Assembly: GCF_036669915.1 (NCBI RefSeq)
Contig: NC_089318.1
Coordinates: 22,544,225-22,608,224 of the forward strand
Direction: 5' to 3'
Origin: Pocillopora verrucosa
Lineage: Eukaryota > Cnidaria > Anthozoa > Scleractinia > Pocilloporidae
DNA: 64,000 nt
Positions within the stretch are counted from its first letter, which is position 1, and each line of letters opens with the position of its first letter. This document shows positions 22,205 to 32,862 of the stretch, one piece after another. The position numbers and the translations under genes are program-made. The notes beneath the pieces are model-generated. The model was not told the DNA's origin. It ran no database searches and saw only the letters and a list, made by a program, of their open reading frames with translations.

Positions 22205-23046
22205 GGATTTAGTTTTCCTAGCGCATCATCATGGGGCTGGAGCCACGTCTCGGTAATCACAACCAAGTCATATCTACGTTCACAGACGTAATCTACAAAA
22301 TCGGCTGTCTTGTTGCGCACCGACTGGGCATTCATGTGACAAAATGACAAAAAGACCCCATTTACGTAGTTGGCAGACAAACAATGCACTTTAGTAAAGT
22401 TTGAGACATTCCTAGTTGTTGATTTAGACAATGAAAAACGTGATTGAGGCGCCCGTGAAGTTCCATTATTTTGATGGCGTGATTTCACAATTGTTGATAT
22501 ACCGCATCCCTCAGGACCAGGATTAAGTTTGAAGACCAGATCGCCAATTAGCACTTGATGGAATGAGGCACATGAATTTGCATAGTAGGCTATTGGACAC
22601 CTGTGCCTACGTAGGCGTAACCGACATGAGAAATCAAGCATATTCAAAATTCCCAGGAACTCGGGTGGAACGTAGTAGCTGATCCATGGACGTCGGAAGA
22701 ATGTAATACAAGCAGAGCCATTAAACAAATTGGTGAGAACAACACCATTAGAGAGATCACTGTTCCATGAAGAGTGAAACAATACTTCGACTCCAGCCAA
22801 TAACGTGGCATTGTTCCTTATGCAAATAGGGCTCTCAGTCCAACAGTTCACTGAAGACGAGAAACAAACAAATATCCTAATATTCCAGCCAGTGAAATGC
22901 GTAAGCAACTCCAAACCCGGCCAGTAGAAAGTGTGAGGTCTTACACATATACCCTCGTGGTCGTATTTCAGAGGGAAGGCAGCAGTAAGTATTAAAAAGA
23001 CCACAAACACGTTAGTGGTTTTTGCGTGCCTGCACCTCATTTGCAT
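22174..23046 (-). pseudogene. LINE N-terminal ORF: leader, NPGP motif, start of endonuclease
   Basis: Starts at ATG 23,046 (MQMRCRHAKTTNV), since the longer frame begins at a TTG inside the flanking repeat. A hydrophobic stretch VFVVFLILTAAF near the N-terminus could act as a signal or membrane segment. Then come a Cys- and aromatic-rich region, LIGDLVFKLNPGPEGCG (an NPGP motif without the usual D-x-E spacing of 2A), and FCHMNAQSVRNKTADFVDYV..DLVVITETWL, the first two motifs of an endonuclease/exonuclease/phosphatase fold. The frame is lost just after this, at an internal deletion. Confidence 0.75.
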
Positions 23047-23052
23047 GTCGTT

Positions 23053-23268
23053 GTTATGGGAAATCCGTACTGTCAAGCACCTACTTTAATTTGAACGCGT
23101 GAGAAGGCTATACAAACGACATTAAACAGGATTTGGTGGAAAATAAATCTTGATTAAATGTAATATGTACGTGCAGAAACATACACACGGTAAATTGACG
23201 GTATGGACACACACTTGCATGTTTCACGCTTGAACAAATACGTAAAAGCTGAATACCGTAAACAAAAA
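23053..23268 (+). repeat. Right copy of ~215-bp direct repeat flanking the LINE
   Basis: Second copy of the 19663-19876 repeat, directly abutting the LINE 5' end about 6 bp beyond its first ATG. Either an unusually long target-site duplication or a repeat belonging to the element. Confidence 0.85.
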
Positions 23269-23479
23269 ATTTCGAAAGTTTTTATTTGTTTACGTTTCCA
23301 GAAAGCTTTTAAAACGGCAGCCGGCTCTTATTTTGAACCCTGAAGATAATACCGGAAAACGATGTAGATCAGAGTATTCAATCATGATTGCTTACCGGGC
23401 TGATAACTGACTTATCTTTCAGGCTGATAAGAGAAATGATAATCGAGTGACACTACCATATGCCAAAAAAATTATTACG

Positions 23480-23591
23480 TTTTAAAGATTCCCGCTTTCA
23501 AAGATTCCCCATTTCGAAGATTCCTGCCTTTAGAGATTCCCCGTTTTAAAGATTCCTGCTTTCAAAGATTCCCCGTTTTAAAGATTCCCGC
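23480..23591 (+). repeat. 16-bp minisatellite, seven units
   Basis: Seven consecutive units of exactly 16 bp, of the type TTTTAAAGATTCCCGC / TTTCAAAGATTCCCCG. Units 5 and 6 repeat the 32-bp pattern of units 1 and 2, suggesting a dimeric higher-order period. An eighth, broken unit follows (ttttataaattc). Confidence 0.85.
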
Positions 23592-24078
23592 TTTTATAAA
23601 TTCTAGTGAGACCTTCGCTAAATCATTTGATTCTTTTCCTATTTTGAGTTCGCGGAACAACCCGTTTCGAACTATACGCTTATTACACAAGCCATCTTTT
23701 AAAATGGGTCTACCGCGAACGGTGTGTGGGTCTGTAAGCTTGAGTGTAGAAAAGATGACACCATTCATTAAGATATTCGACAAATTCACCATGTTCGACA
23801 TGGTGGAAAGAAGGTTGGGCCTCTGTTACGTGTCTGCGGTATTCCCCATTGCACGTGACTGAGCTTTGTGGAGAAACCCGAGGGTAAACCTATAGTCGGT
23901 CGCCCGACTAATAATTTTAAACAGATAAAACTTTTTACATGACCTGCATATTGTTTTGCGGATGAATTTTTGTTTTACGTAATAACAACTTATTTGTAAC
24001 ACACTTGACTTACGAAGAAGCAGAATGCAAGGAGTTCGTCGCCACGGATCTAGTTAAATGGCCTAGCTAGCTTGCCTC

Positions 24079-24125
24079 AAGTCTCCTAGAGCTCAGTGGT
24101 ACAGCATTCGAAGTACTACATATTA
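24079..24125 (+). repeat. tRNA-derived SINE head, truncated
   Basis: Contains 'ctcctagagctcagtggtac', which has a box A-like TAGCTCAGTGG equivalent, followed by 'gcattcgaagtactac'. It then diverges before box B. It is the third, truncated member of the family seen complete at 43944 and 57070, and all three share ~130 bp of 5' flank ('ttttgcggatgaatttttg'). Confidence 0.5.
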
Positions 24126-25100
24126 AGAAAAGCGGATCAGCTTAAAGTTAAGCAGGCTTTGTTTAACGATTAACAATGACCATATATGGCTAATTTGGAA
24201 CAATGGCGGAAACAGCTTTAAAAAACACGCGGGATTTTTCAAAATTTCCGATTATCATACGAGCGGCAGATTTAAACCATCGGCAAAACTGATGACAAGA
24301 CAAATCCTCCCCGTGGGGGTGATTCTGGTAGATTTTTTAGGATGCAAATAGTCACGGTGGGGTGGATGGTGGGGCGACTGTAGCTTTCGTATCTGAAGTA
24401 AAGAGATGTCACTGTTTTTCCCTTCATATTGCTTAAAACTGGCGAAAGATATATTCAATTAGAGGCTCACTGCGCGATGCAAAGGTAATGAGAGCATGTG
24501 TAACCTGGTATTAACGTCCGAAGCCTACCACGCTGTCGAATCATGTAGAAGACTATCGTCATTTGCTCGATTGTTTAATGTGCGTGTATCTAAATTTCGC
24601 GCTGCGTGAATGAGATTTTGTTCCCGATGTGCACAAAAAGGTTCATATTCTCCTTCCTCTAGCGTGTGACTTAAACCTGGTGATAACGTCCGAAGCCTCG
24701 CGCGTCGTTAATTCATGTAGTTTCATGGGTATCATTCTCTTTCCGTTTTTCAATTCAACGAAAGGAGTTAAAAAAAAAAACAAAAACAAGGGCGAGTGGA
24801 AATAGTCGCACACGCTCGTCAATTTCTCCCATTCGACCCGACTGTTCAATCCGAGTATATTTAAATTTCGCGCTTCGTAAGCAAGAAAAACTGAATAATC
24901 TCTTCCCACAATTTTTTTGTGTTTACGCAAACCGACAAAGTACTAAGAGTAATGACTGATAATTTGAAAATGAACAACAGAAGTATAAGTAATGCCAAAT
25001 AGGCAAAACCAAAAGGAAGCACACATCCTGCTTATGCTAATTTTTCAATACAACTATCAACAATAATGATACACTAATGACTACTTATCATCAGAAGTAT
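24126..25100 (+). other. Spacer with a degenerate direct repeat, no gene
   Basis: Two related blocks, ~24,501-24,611 and ~24,672-24,892, each start 'aacctggt' then 'taacgtccgaagcct' and end 'aaatttcgcgct'. The second is longer because of an insertion that includes an A-run at ~24,770. No coding sequence or known element is recognised. Confidence 0.4.
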
Positions 25101-25129
25101 GTTAATGACATAGTGAATTAGTCTACTGG

Positions 25130-25850
25130 CAGTACAGATTTGAAAAACACATTTGCACACATCATGAACAAAAGTGGACAGTTCAGAGATGAAGATGACA
25201 CTACCAGGGTTAAATTCATTAATCAAGACTCATCAGTTCAATTAAAAAACCTATGAAATGAAACTGCATTTGGATAGCGCACGAGGGTATTATTAATCTA
25301 GTGTTGGGTTAAACATTATGAACCTACAACTGGTGAATATACAGTGCTATTTAAACTGTATTTTCCTTCAGCATCTATTGACCATTCATCTATTGACATA
25401 TCAGCCGCCAGCAGTTTTGAGACAGTTTCAAGAACATCAACTAACTTCTTTAGTGATCACAGCAGAAGTAGAATGGAGCTGCAACACATGTCCGCTGATT
25501 TAGATATGTACAATAAAATAATAATCAATTTAGCTACACCAACAAATGATAATGATGCTGAAAATAACTCATGTGCGGATGGCGTTTAACAAGCAGCAAC
25601 GTTAGGATTTGTACCTGTATACTTTTTTGATTATGGACTGGGACATGATAATGAAAAGGAGACCAAATTTTAACATCAAGATCAAAATATGGAGTTTCCA
25701 ATGAGGCACATTTCACAGACAAATTAACGTTTAATATGAATGCAACATATGAATTTCATTACAGAGATGGTTACAGGGTGCCTGCAACACATTTCTACTA
25801 TAAAGGATATGATACTTCAGGATTCATTCTTAACAGGTTTAGGTAACCGC
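25130..25850 (+). pseudogene. Unidentified degenerate coding remnant
   Basis: Protein-like stretches occur in different frames. They are FAHIMNKSGQFRDEDDTTRV with KFINQDSSVQLKNL at ~25,150-25,255, an 81-codon frame at 25,344-25,589 (..HSRSRMELQHMSADLDMYNK..), GFVPVYFFDYGLGHDNEKE at ~25,610-25,665, and EAHFTDKLTFNMNATYEFHY with RDGYRVPATHFYYKGYDTSG at ~25,700-25,840. Most of this segment is absent from the matching place 5' of copy B, so it is probably an inserted, decayed mobile element. The family is not recognised. Confidence 0.35.
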
Positions 25851-26033
25851 ATCGACACCTACCGAGCTTGCAAGTGTTAATGCAATTATTTACATTAGAA
25901 AAAAAACAGAAATGATACCGCCTCTGTAGAATGCATGCTGCGAACTTTTTCCGGAGTTTTTTCTACTCATGCCCTCTATAATTTCATGGCTTAAGTTGTC
26001 TCTCTTAGTTGTCTCTGTTTATTTGTCTCTATT

Positions 26034-26263
26034 GAGTTATCAGCTTCCTTTGATCCTATCTACGAAAACAATGTCGCCATTCAATCTCGGATCAAATTAT
26101 CGTCCAACCTTTCGGGAACAATGCATCACTGTCAAGAATGTTAATGACTTATGCTGCCAAAGGAACAAATGAGTCTAGAACGGTGAAGGCCAGATAATTG
26201 ACTTCATAGGTCGTTGACTCAGTAGGTGTATCTCAGGCAATTTTGTCGCCAATTTCAAAGAAC
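26034..26263 (+). promoter_or_regulatory. 5' flank of copy D (class I upstream sequence)
   Basis: Nearly the same as the B upstream region, beginning 'gagttatcagcttcctttg'. The CRE of B is changed here to TGACTTCA at the equivalent place. A segment of about 670 bp (25,366-26,033) separates it from the rest of the B-like flank. Confidence 0.4.
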
Positions 26264-26747
26264 ATGCTTACCTTGTGGCCAAAATTCTCACTCATCGACA
26301 AAATAACTAAGATTAACGTATTTCGACTGAAACCACTGCAGAAGATTACACTTGAGGCACGAGTTGTTGGAGATGGCGGGCAAGTGTTCGAGTCACACGC
26401 TCACTTCATCGCTACCAAATATGGCCAGGTTGATGTTTGTCGCGAACCATCTGTTGGTGGATCTTACCGCGGAGTTTCAGCTATGGGACTCTTGTGGAGC
26501 ATGAAACCATCACCTGGGCAGAGAAAAGGAATTCGACTGATGAAATCTGATGTCACTAAACCTTACAGAGTCGTCTTGGACTGTTTTGATGGCCATATGG
26601 ATCCGCAGGAGGCAAGTTCTTTGCAGCCTCTGTTTAGCAATACGTTTGAGAAGGGGTACATGGCGGATGGAGTGAAGAGAATTCCTGTGAGAGAAGGAAG
26701 AATCCGTGGAACTCTTTTTCTTCCTCCGGGTGATGGACCTTTTTCTG
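26264..26747 (+). CDS. BAAT-like acyltransferase copy D, exon 1 (N-terminal domain)
   Basis: Residues 1-161 of copy D, MLTLWPKFSLIDKITK to GDGPFSG, with donor GTGAGT at 26748. All family motifs are intact. Private differences are KYGQVDV, DPQEASSLQPLFSN and MDPQ, and the ratio of silent to replacement changes by eye does not suggest decay. Exon 2 follows after 2,375 bp, the shortest intron in the array. The spliced product is 430 residues. Confidence 0.88.
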
Positions 26748-29122
26748 GTGAGTAGCGAAAGTTTCACGTTTATCCAAAAAAAAACCATTAGTCAAGACTA
26801 GAATAGTGTTGTTAGATATTAGAATTTAAAAGTAATTGATCGAGTAGCAATCAGAGTCCGCTATTGAGCTTTACAGATATATCACGATCTCTTAAAAGTG
26901 ACAACGGTGTTAGACATACAGTTCAGGTTTTTGCCAAGAATCACTTTTTTGGTTGATCACCTCTGTGTAATGTTATTGGTCGTAATTCAGAAAATATTAC
27001 TTTTCCTTAATATACTGTTGTGCTACTTCAACAGATCAGCAGAGACCAATTTCATTTACAGCGCGCTGCAAACGTTTGTCTGCAAACCCCAACCCCATCT
27101 TTCCATGCTGCAAGGTGATCTTGAAAGAATAATGTGAGATGAGGTTTTATCGATGGTTTGAACCATTTCATTAATGCAAGTACTCCTAGATTATCTTATT
27201 TGTTTCAAACCTCTACGAAGGCTCCCTTTTATTCTCATTGTGATCTCAGACTTTAATTACTCCAGGAAAAGAAGTTAATGATCTCTTTCGCTGAAAAAGG
27301 GTTGTGTAGGTTTTGGACTAACATTGCAGTTTCTGTTCGATAATCCAGTATTAAAATACTCGTCAATAACAGTAAACAGTAACGATCATAAGGAAATATT
27401 GATTATCAAAATGAGTCCCTTGCACTGAGTATGGTTCATTTCGCAATTCGGCATGGTGTTTGCACACCATTTAATTTTATACGCTGTCTGATGCTTTGGC
27501 ATTCTTCTGGAAAGGAGAGTCTATATCTGGCATCTAAAATTATTTTTATCCGAGAACCTATTATTTAAATGAAAAGTAATTATTGAGGTAAAAAAAATAC
27601 AATAAATCGGCTAGAGTAAAAGACATGAAAGAATAATAATCTCCATATCACTAGAGTTTATTGTTTAGATGTGTCGTAGCCTTCAGCAGTATTTTATTTT
27701 AAGCTTAAGTAAATTTTATGTCACAAAGTAACATTGTTAAAATTTTTTGTCATGTAGTATTTAGTTAGTATAGGTAATCACATGGTTTCGAGTGTAGTCT
27801 GAAATGAATTAGCACTAGTAAATTTTTTCAAAGACTAACAAAATCAAAATTGCACGAGTCCGTAGGGCTCGTGCAATTTGTGGTTATTGTGGTCTGCGAT
27901 GGATGTAAAGCGAAAGAGATTTTATCAAATCATGGAAAAATGCACAAAGCCTTGCATGGAAGAATAAAAGATGCAATTCAGTTAAAAATAGGGAAATAGG
28001 ACCAAGTGGACTCTATTTCGGTCTGTGATCATACGCGTGATTAACAAAATCGGACGACCGCGATTTACAGTATTGGACGACACAAATTAAAGTACCGTTT
28101 CCAATTAATCATGACCGTTCGCAATTTCCCAAAAAAAAAAGAAAACAAATACATTTAGGACAAACAATTGCGGTGGAGACAATGTCTAAGGAAAAAAAAT
28201 TTTCTCCAATTTGGAAGTTGTTGCCATGGTTATTGTGATCAATACTGTGATTACAGGTGTCCGATTACGGCAAACTGTCCGATTACAACTAAATAGAATG
28301 ATTAGTGAAGAGTAAAGCAGCTAATGCACTATTCATATTTGACGAAATTGTAATGGTTATCAAGATTCATTCAGAAAATGGCGGAACGCTCTTGCAACGA
28401 CTGCTCCACAAAGAAAACGAGGTGGAGCGCATTCCGATCATTGAACAGATAAAGCAGATGGATTTCATCGTTATCATTTTGATGAATTGATCTCAACTGA
28501 TAGATAATGTGAAATACTGCCTGCAAAACAGAATTACAAGTCGTCTATTTTACGGTGGATCAATCTAAATTAATAACTTCCAATGAACAAAGCTTTCAGT
28601 TTAATTTTTAGCCAAAAAGCCTGGTTCCAATATTTTCCAGCATCAATATATATGTCTAACTTCCTCGTGATTGTAAATTCTTGAGAGTCGTGCAGTGATC
28701 GGGCAATCCTTTGAAAATGCAGTCCTTAACAAAACTGAGCGATCCACAAAAAGATTGAAGACTGTACTGAGCCTCTCAATGTCTTTCTAAGACACGCGTC
28801 GAGCGTTTGCTCACGGCTGTTTCCTGGCATGTAGTATAAAAAACTTTGATCTGACAAGACCAACAGGAGCCCTTTTAGACAGCAACAGCAGCCCTTTTAG
28901 ATGTGTTACGAGGAAACTCGCGAAGGAATTTGTCATCATATGTCCGCCATTTTGAGTGGTCCAAAAAGTTGAAGGTTATTCACACGTTGTATAGTTTCAG
29001 CCGCCTTTGACGTGTTATTTTATAAACGATTGTTACTGAATCAAAGCAATATCTTAATCGTACGATCTCCACTGCACATGTTAGACATATCTTGCACTCA
29101 ATCAGTCAATGTTCCTTTACAG
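26748..29122 (+). other. Intron of copy D
   Basis: Phase-1 GT-AG intron of 2,375 bp. It contains the 12-bp-stem hairpin (27847-27879) and two 22-bp tandem units (28859-28902). The palindromic MITE of C, E and F is absent. No coding sequence seen. Confidence 0.75.
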
Positions 29123-29931
29123 GAGTCATAGATCTGCTTGGTGCTGCAGGTGGATTAGTGGAATTTAAGGCTTCACTTTTGGCATCTCATGGATTCGCTA
29201 CTCTTGCTTTGGCCTACTCAGGCTATGAAGATCTACCATTGGTTCCATCTTCACTAAACTTGGATTATTTTGAAGAAGCTGCCAACTGGCTTATAAGTCA
29301 CCCTAAAGTGCTTCCACATGGTATCAGCATGCACCCTATATGCTATGGGTCATGGATTGCACTGTTGATGGCAAGCTATCAGATCGCACCAATAAAGGCC
29401 GTTGTAGCTATTTCACCTATGGTAATCGCCTGCCCTCTCCCTTTCCAATTAAGAGGGAGAGTCTCAGACATAATACCCCCAGATGAGAGCAAAGTGGTGT
29501 CTTCAGAAAAGGGCAGCATCCATCGTTTCGCCCAACCAACTGACATCGGTTACATGAATCCAACAACAGTCTCCAAATACTCAGCTATTACACCAGTTGA
29601 GAACATCAATTGCCCTGTCATGCTGGTTTCTGGAACTGATGACTTGAACATGCCCACCGATTTTAAAATAAAGTTCATTATTGATCGCTTGAAGGAGAAT
29701 GGAAAAGAACATTTGTGCACTAACTTGCGTTATCCCCAAGCGGGACATCTCATCGAACCACCCTACTCTCCTCTTTGTGATTTTTCTTTCGACAAAGTTG
29801 CTAAAGAATTGGGTGGTTACCCTTACGTAGCTTGGGGAGGGGAGACTGTTGCACATGCCAGAGCACAAGAAGACTGCTGGCCAAAGATTTTACATTTTCT
29901 GCGAAAACATCTCCAACAAGACAGAGAGTGA
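29123..29931 (+). CDS. BAAT-like acyltransferase copy D, exon 2, with altered nucleophile elbow
   Basis: Follows cctttacag. The triad residues Cys235, Asp335 and His370 are kept. The elbow reads HPICYGS, where every other copy has HAICYGS, and the residue three before it is Ser in SMHP instead of GMHA. Proline at the position two before the nucleophile could distort the strand-to-helix turn or change substrate access. Other private changes are IHRFAQPTDIGYMNP and DLNMPTDFKIKF. A 2-bp deletion five codons from the end replaces the ..DTESEV tail with ..DRE and a TGA. The acid-region segment is of the A/C type. Confidence 0.88.
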
Positions 29932-32136
29932 GGTATAAGAATATTTTAATGCTTGCCATGTGTTTGAGAACTTTTACAGATAACCACAGGTCACCGAGGC
30001 TTTCATTGAACCCAACATTAGGTTCCACAACACACAAAAATTGCACGTGCCAGGAAACTATAATCTCTTGCATGTGCTCATTTAATTATATGGGTGGCCC
30101 AGTCCCACGCGGTAGCTAGTTAAATCATTTCGGTTCAATGTCCCTAAGCATTATGCCTGCACGTTTTAAATTGCTTTCATTCAAAGCTTTATGCGGCTAT
30201 TTTCTTTGAAGTTTCATAAGTTCTTCTTTTAAACAAAATGAATTGAAAATTATCCATTCAATTCAGTTGCATAGTAATCTTTAATTCAATTAAAACCGAG
30301 TAAAGTCAAAATATTTTTTTTAACGTTTTGAAAAAAACAAGAAATGAATCCTGGAGTGACGAACTAACTCATGATATTTCTACAGAGGAATACCTTTAAA
30401 ATATGCAGCCGTGATTTTAAGAAGTGCCTATAAGGTATCTGAGCAACATTTCCAAAAAAGATTATGACCTAATATTGTGGCTCAAAACGTCTTCTAATTA
30501 AAGCCCTCTAATTTAAACATTTCCACGGGAAGGGGGAAGGGGGGACTTAAACAAAGCACATAGCTCTGTAGAGAAATTAGCCCAGCAGACTCCAAGTACT
30601 AAGAGCAGTGGTGTTTAAAATAAAAAATCTTGACCAGTTTTAAGTTTATGGATCCGCGTGCAATTTTGGGGAAGTATTTTATTGAAAGCAATGAAGTAAT
30701 GTTTAATGTTTGCATAGCCTCATCTTTTCTAATCCGAGGGGTCGAAAAACCCTGTTATGCACACCTACTACTCCGTCTCGGGTTTTCATAACTGCATAGA
30801 ATCCTGCCAACCCTGTCCTGCTTGGATGGGACTATTTAAAAAGGGGAAAAGTCCTCTATTTCGTAAATGCTGTCTACATATCATTGATTGTTAATATAGA
30901 CATTTTAACACTTTTTCTTTATATAATTTCTTGTTTTCTTTTCTTTTCTTTTCTTTTTGTTAATTACCTACACTTGTTTATATAGGCGCTCAATTCTTTT
31001 TCCTTTTTTCAACCCGAAAGATCAACAGTCAAAAATTTTATTAAGATATCAATTACTATCTCTCTTTAGGTAAGGAACGAAAATGATTGCGAGGGAGGAA
31101 TTTGCTCTGAAAGCTTTTAAAGAATGCAATTCTGCGTGATCGGTAAAAAAAAAATGTTTAAATGAATACGTGTAATTCAGTTAAAGAGCTTCATCCTTAA
31201 ACTCACACAAGTGATTAACTTATGTAATATCTCCCTTTAGAATCCACACATTATCCAGCAAACGGGCAATGAGAATACTCTGACTTGTGAGATAGAATTT
31301 GTTATCGTGATTTAAAACCAAAGTCTCGTAACTGATATTCAAGGAAATGTGTATCAGCTTGAGGGGAGAATTAACAATCAGATTTATGTAGGTAAAGGAT
31401 TAACAGGGAGCAAATTCGCTTTTAAATTCCCAATGACGTACATGGGAATACATGCAGTTGGTTGTTGTCGTTATTGTTGTTGTCGTTGTTGTTTCTATCA
31501 ATGTATCGGCTGCCTGATAAGAATGGAAACAAGCCCTTCCTAGCCTCAGTTTTTTCTTGTACCATACAAAATGTAGATATTTTCAATTTATTATAAAAAC
31601 AGCCATTTTCTAAATGAATTAAAATAATCTTGTTACTTCTTTTGTTTACCTTGAAAATTTTCAAACCTTATTATATTTAACTTTTTAAATAGTAGTTGAA
31701 TAAAATCTCTCATAGACATGAAGTATGAAAAACATTTTTTCCTATCTGTACAATAGAACGAAGAATCATATTAGAGTTTCTTTCGAAAGAAAAATTTACT
31801 TTTTTGTTCCATTGACCTCTTTTCCCGATTTGCTATCCACCACCTATGAATACAAACCTTACATGCGGATTTTCGATCATCTTTCACCGTTTAAGAACGA
31901 ACAGTTACTGTATGGAATCGATTATATGACTAACCATCCGAGGATTTTACAAAATTTTTTTTTGCTGGCAACAAAAATATTTTTACCCTAGACAAGTCAC
32001 GCCCGGCTAGGAGACTTTTACACAGTTTTCTTCTTTTCAACGTGAATACTTTTATTTTTATTATCAATTTTAACTCGTACAACATTTATTAGACTACTTT
32101 AATTGAAACCGATCCCCACAGAAACTGTTTCCACTC

Positions 32137-32487
32137 TCGCAATTTTACTTTCGCGACGCATCGTACACGTTACGTTACCTTTTCTATTCCGTAATCAGCC
32201 ACCGCTTCTCCGAAAAGTTCTTATGGCCCTATTAGCTTTTCCAGCACTTAAAACTCCTTCCCTTTTCCTTTTAAACGCGTGAATTGCGTACATGGGCAAG
32301 GGCGAGTTGTAGATAAGATGTAGAGAATGGCACTCGCCCGCTCGATTCCTATAAACTTTTTTCGATTTTAGGCTTTTGAGTGCATTTGATAGTTTTTGGC
32401 GAGTAATAAACAAACGAAATGGCGATCTTTGTTGCTAAGAATAGTGGTAGGGTGAAAACAAGCCAATGATAATCTTAAAAGAGTTTA
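32137..32487 (+). repeat. Tandem duplication, unit 1
   Basis: Starts 'tcgcaattttactttcg' and ends 'aatcttaaaagagttta'. Repeated at 32496-32862 with a few differences. The corresponding stretch in the later spacer (~46,097-46,470) is single, so the duplication is specific to this spacer. Confidence 0.8.
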
Positions 32488-32495
32488 TTTCTTTT

Positions 32496-32862
32496 TCGCA
32501 ATTTTACTTTCGAGACGCATCGTACTTGTTACAAATGTTACCGAGAAATACAGCTTTTCTATTCCGTAATCAGCCACCGCTTCTCCGAAAAGTTCTTATG
32601 GCCCTATTAGCTTTTCCAGCACTTAAAACTCCTTCCCTTTTCCTTTTTAACTCGTGAATTGCGCGCATGCACAAGAGCGAATTGTAGATATGATGTGGAG
32701 AATGGCACTCACCCGCTCGATTCCTATAAACTTTTTTCGATTTTAGGCTTTTGAGTGCATTTGATAGTTTTTGGCGAGTAATAAACAAACGAAATGGCGA
32801 TCTTTGTTGCTAAGAATAGTGGTAGGGTGAAAACAAGCCAATGATAATCTTAAAAGAGTTTA
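32496..32862 (+). repeat. Tandem duplication, unit 2
   Basis: Second unit, 16 bp longer because it keeps 'aaatgttaccgagaaatac', which is also present in the single copy at 46,133 (as 'aaatgttatcgagaaatac'). Unit 2 is therefore closer to the ancestral form. Confidence 0.8.

Larger units (their letters stand above)
19877..23052 (-). mobile_element. CR1/L2-like non-LTR retrotransposon, decayed
   Basis: Minus-strand element. In order from its 5' end (right): a hydrophobic N-terminal segment, an NPGP motif, the first residues of an AP-type endonuclease, an Arg/Lys-rich linker, reverse transcriptase with YADD, a C-terminal domain (LHWLPATHRIEFKIAMLVHKC), and a 3' end with AAT microsatellite tracts (20,019-20,038 and ~19,902-19,919), as usual for CR1/L2 tails. 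Three frame changes and loss of nearly all of the endonuclease make it non-autonomous. Direct repeats of ~215 bp lie on both sides. Clade is judged by AYADDTQLY and architecture only. Confidence 0.85.

Noticed and set aside
19877-23052. LTR retrotransposon, because of the direct repeats
   Set aside because: No gag, protease, RNase H or integrase motifs. The RT has YADD with CR1/L2 neighbours and the element has an AP-endonuclease start and a microsatellite tail. The repeats lack evident TG..CA ends.
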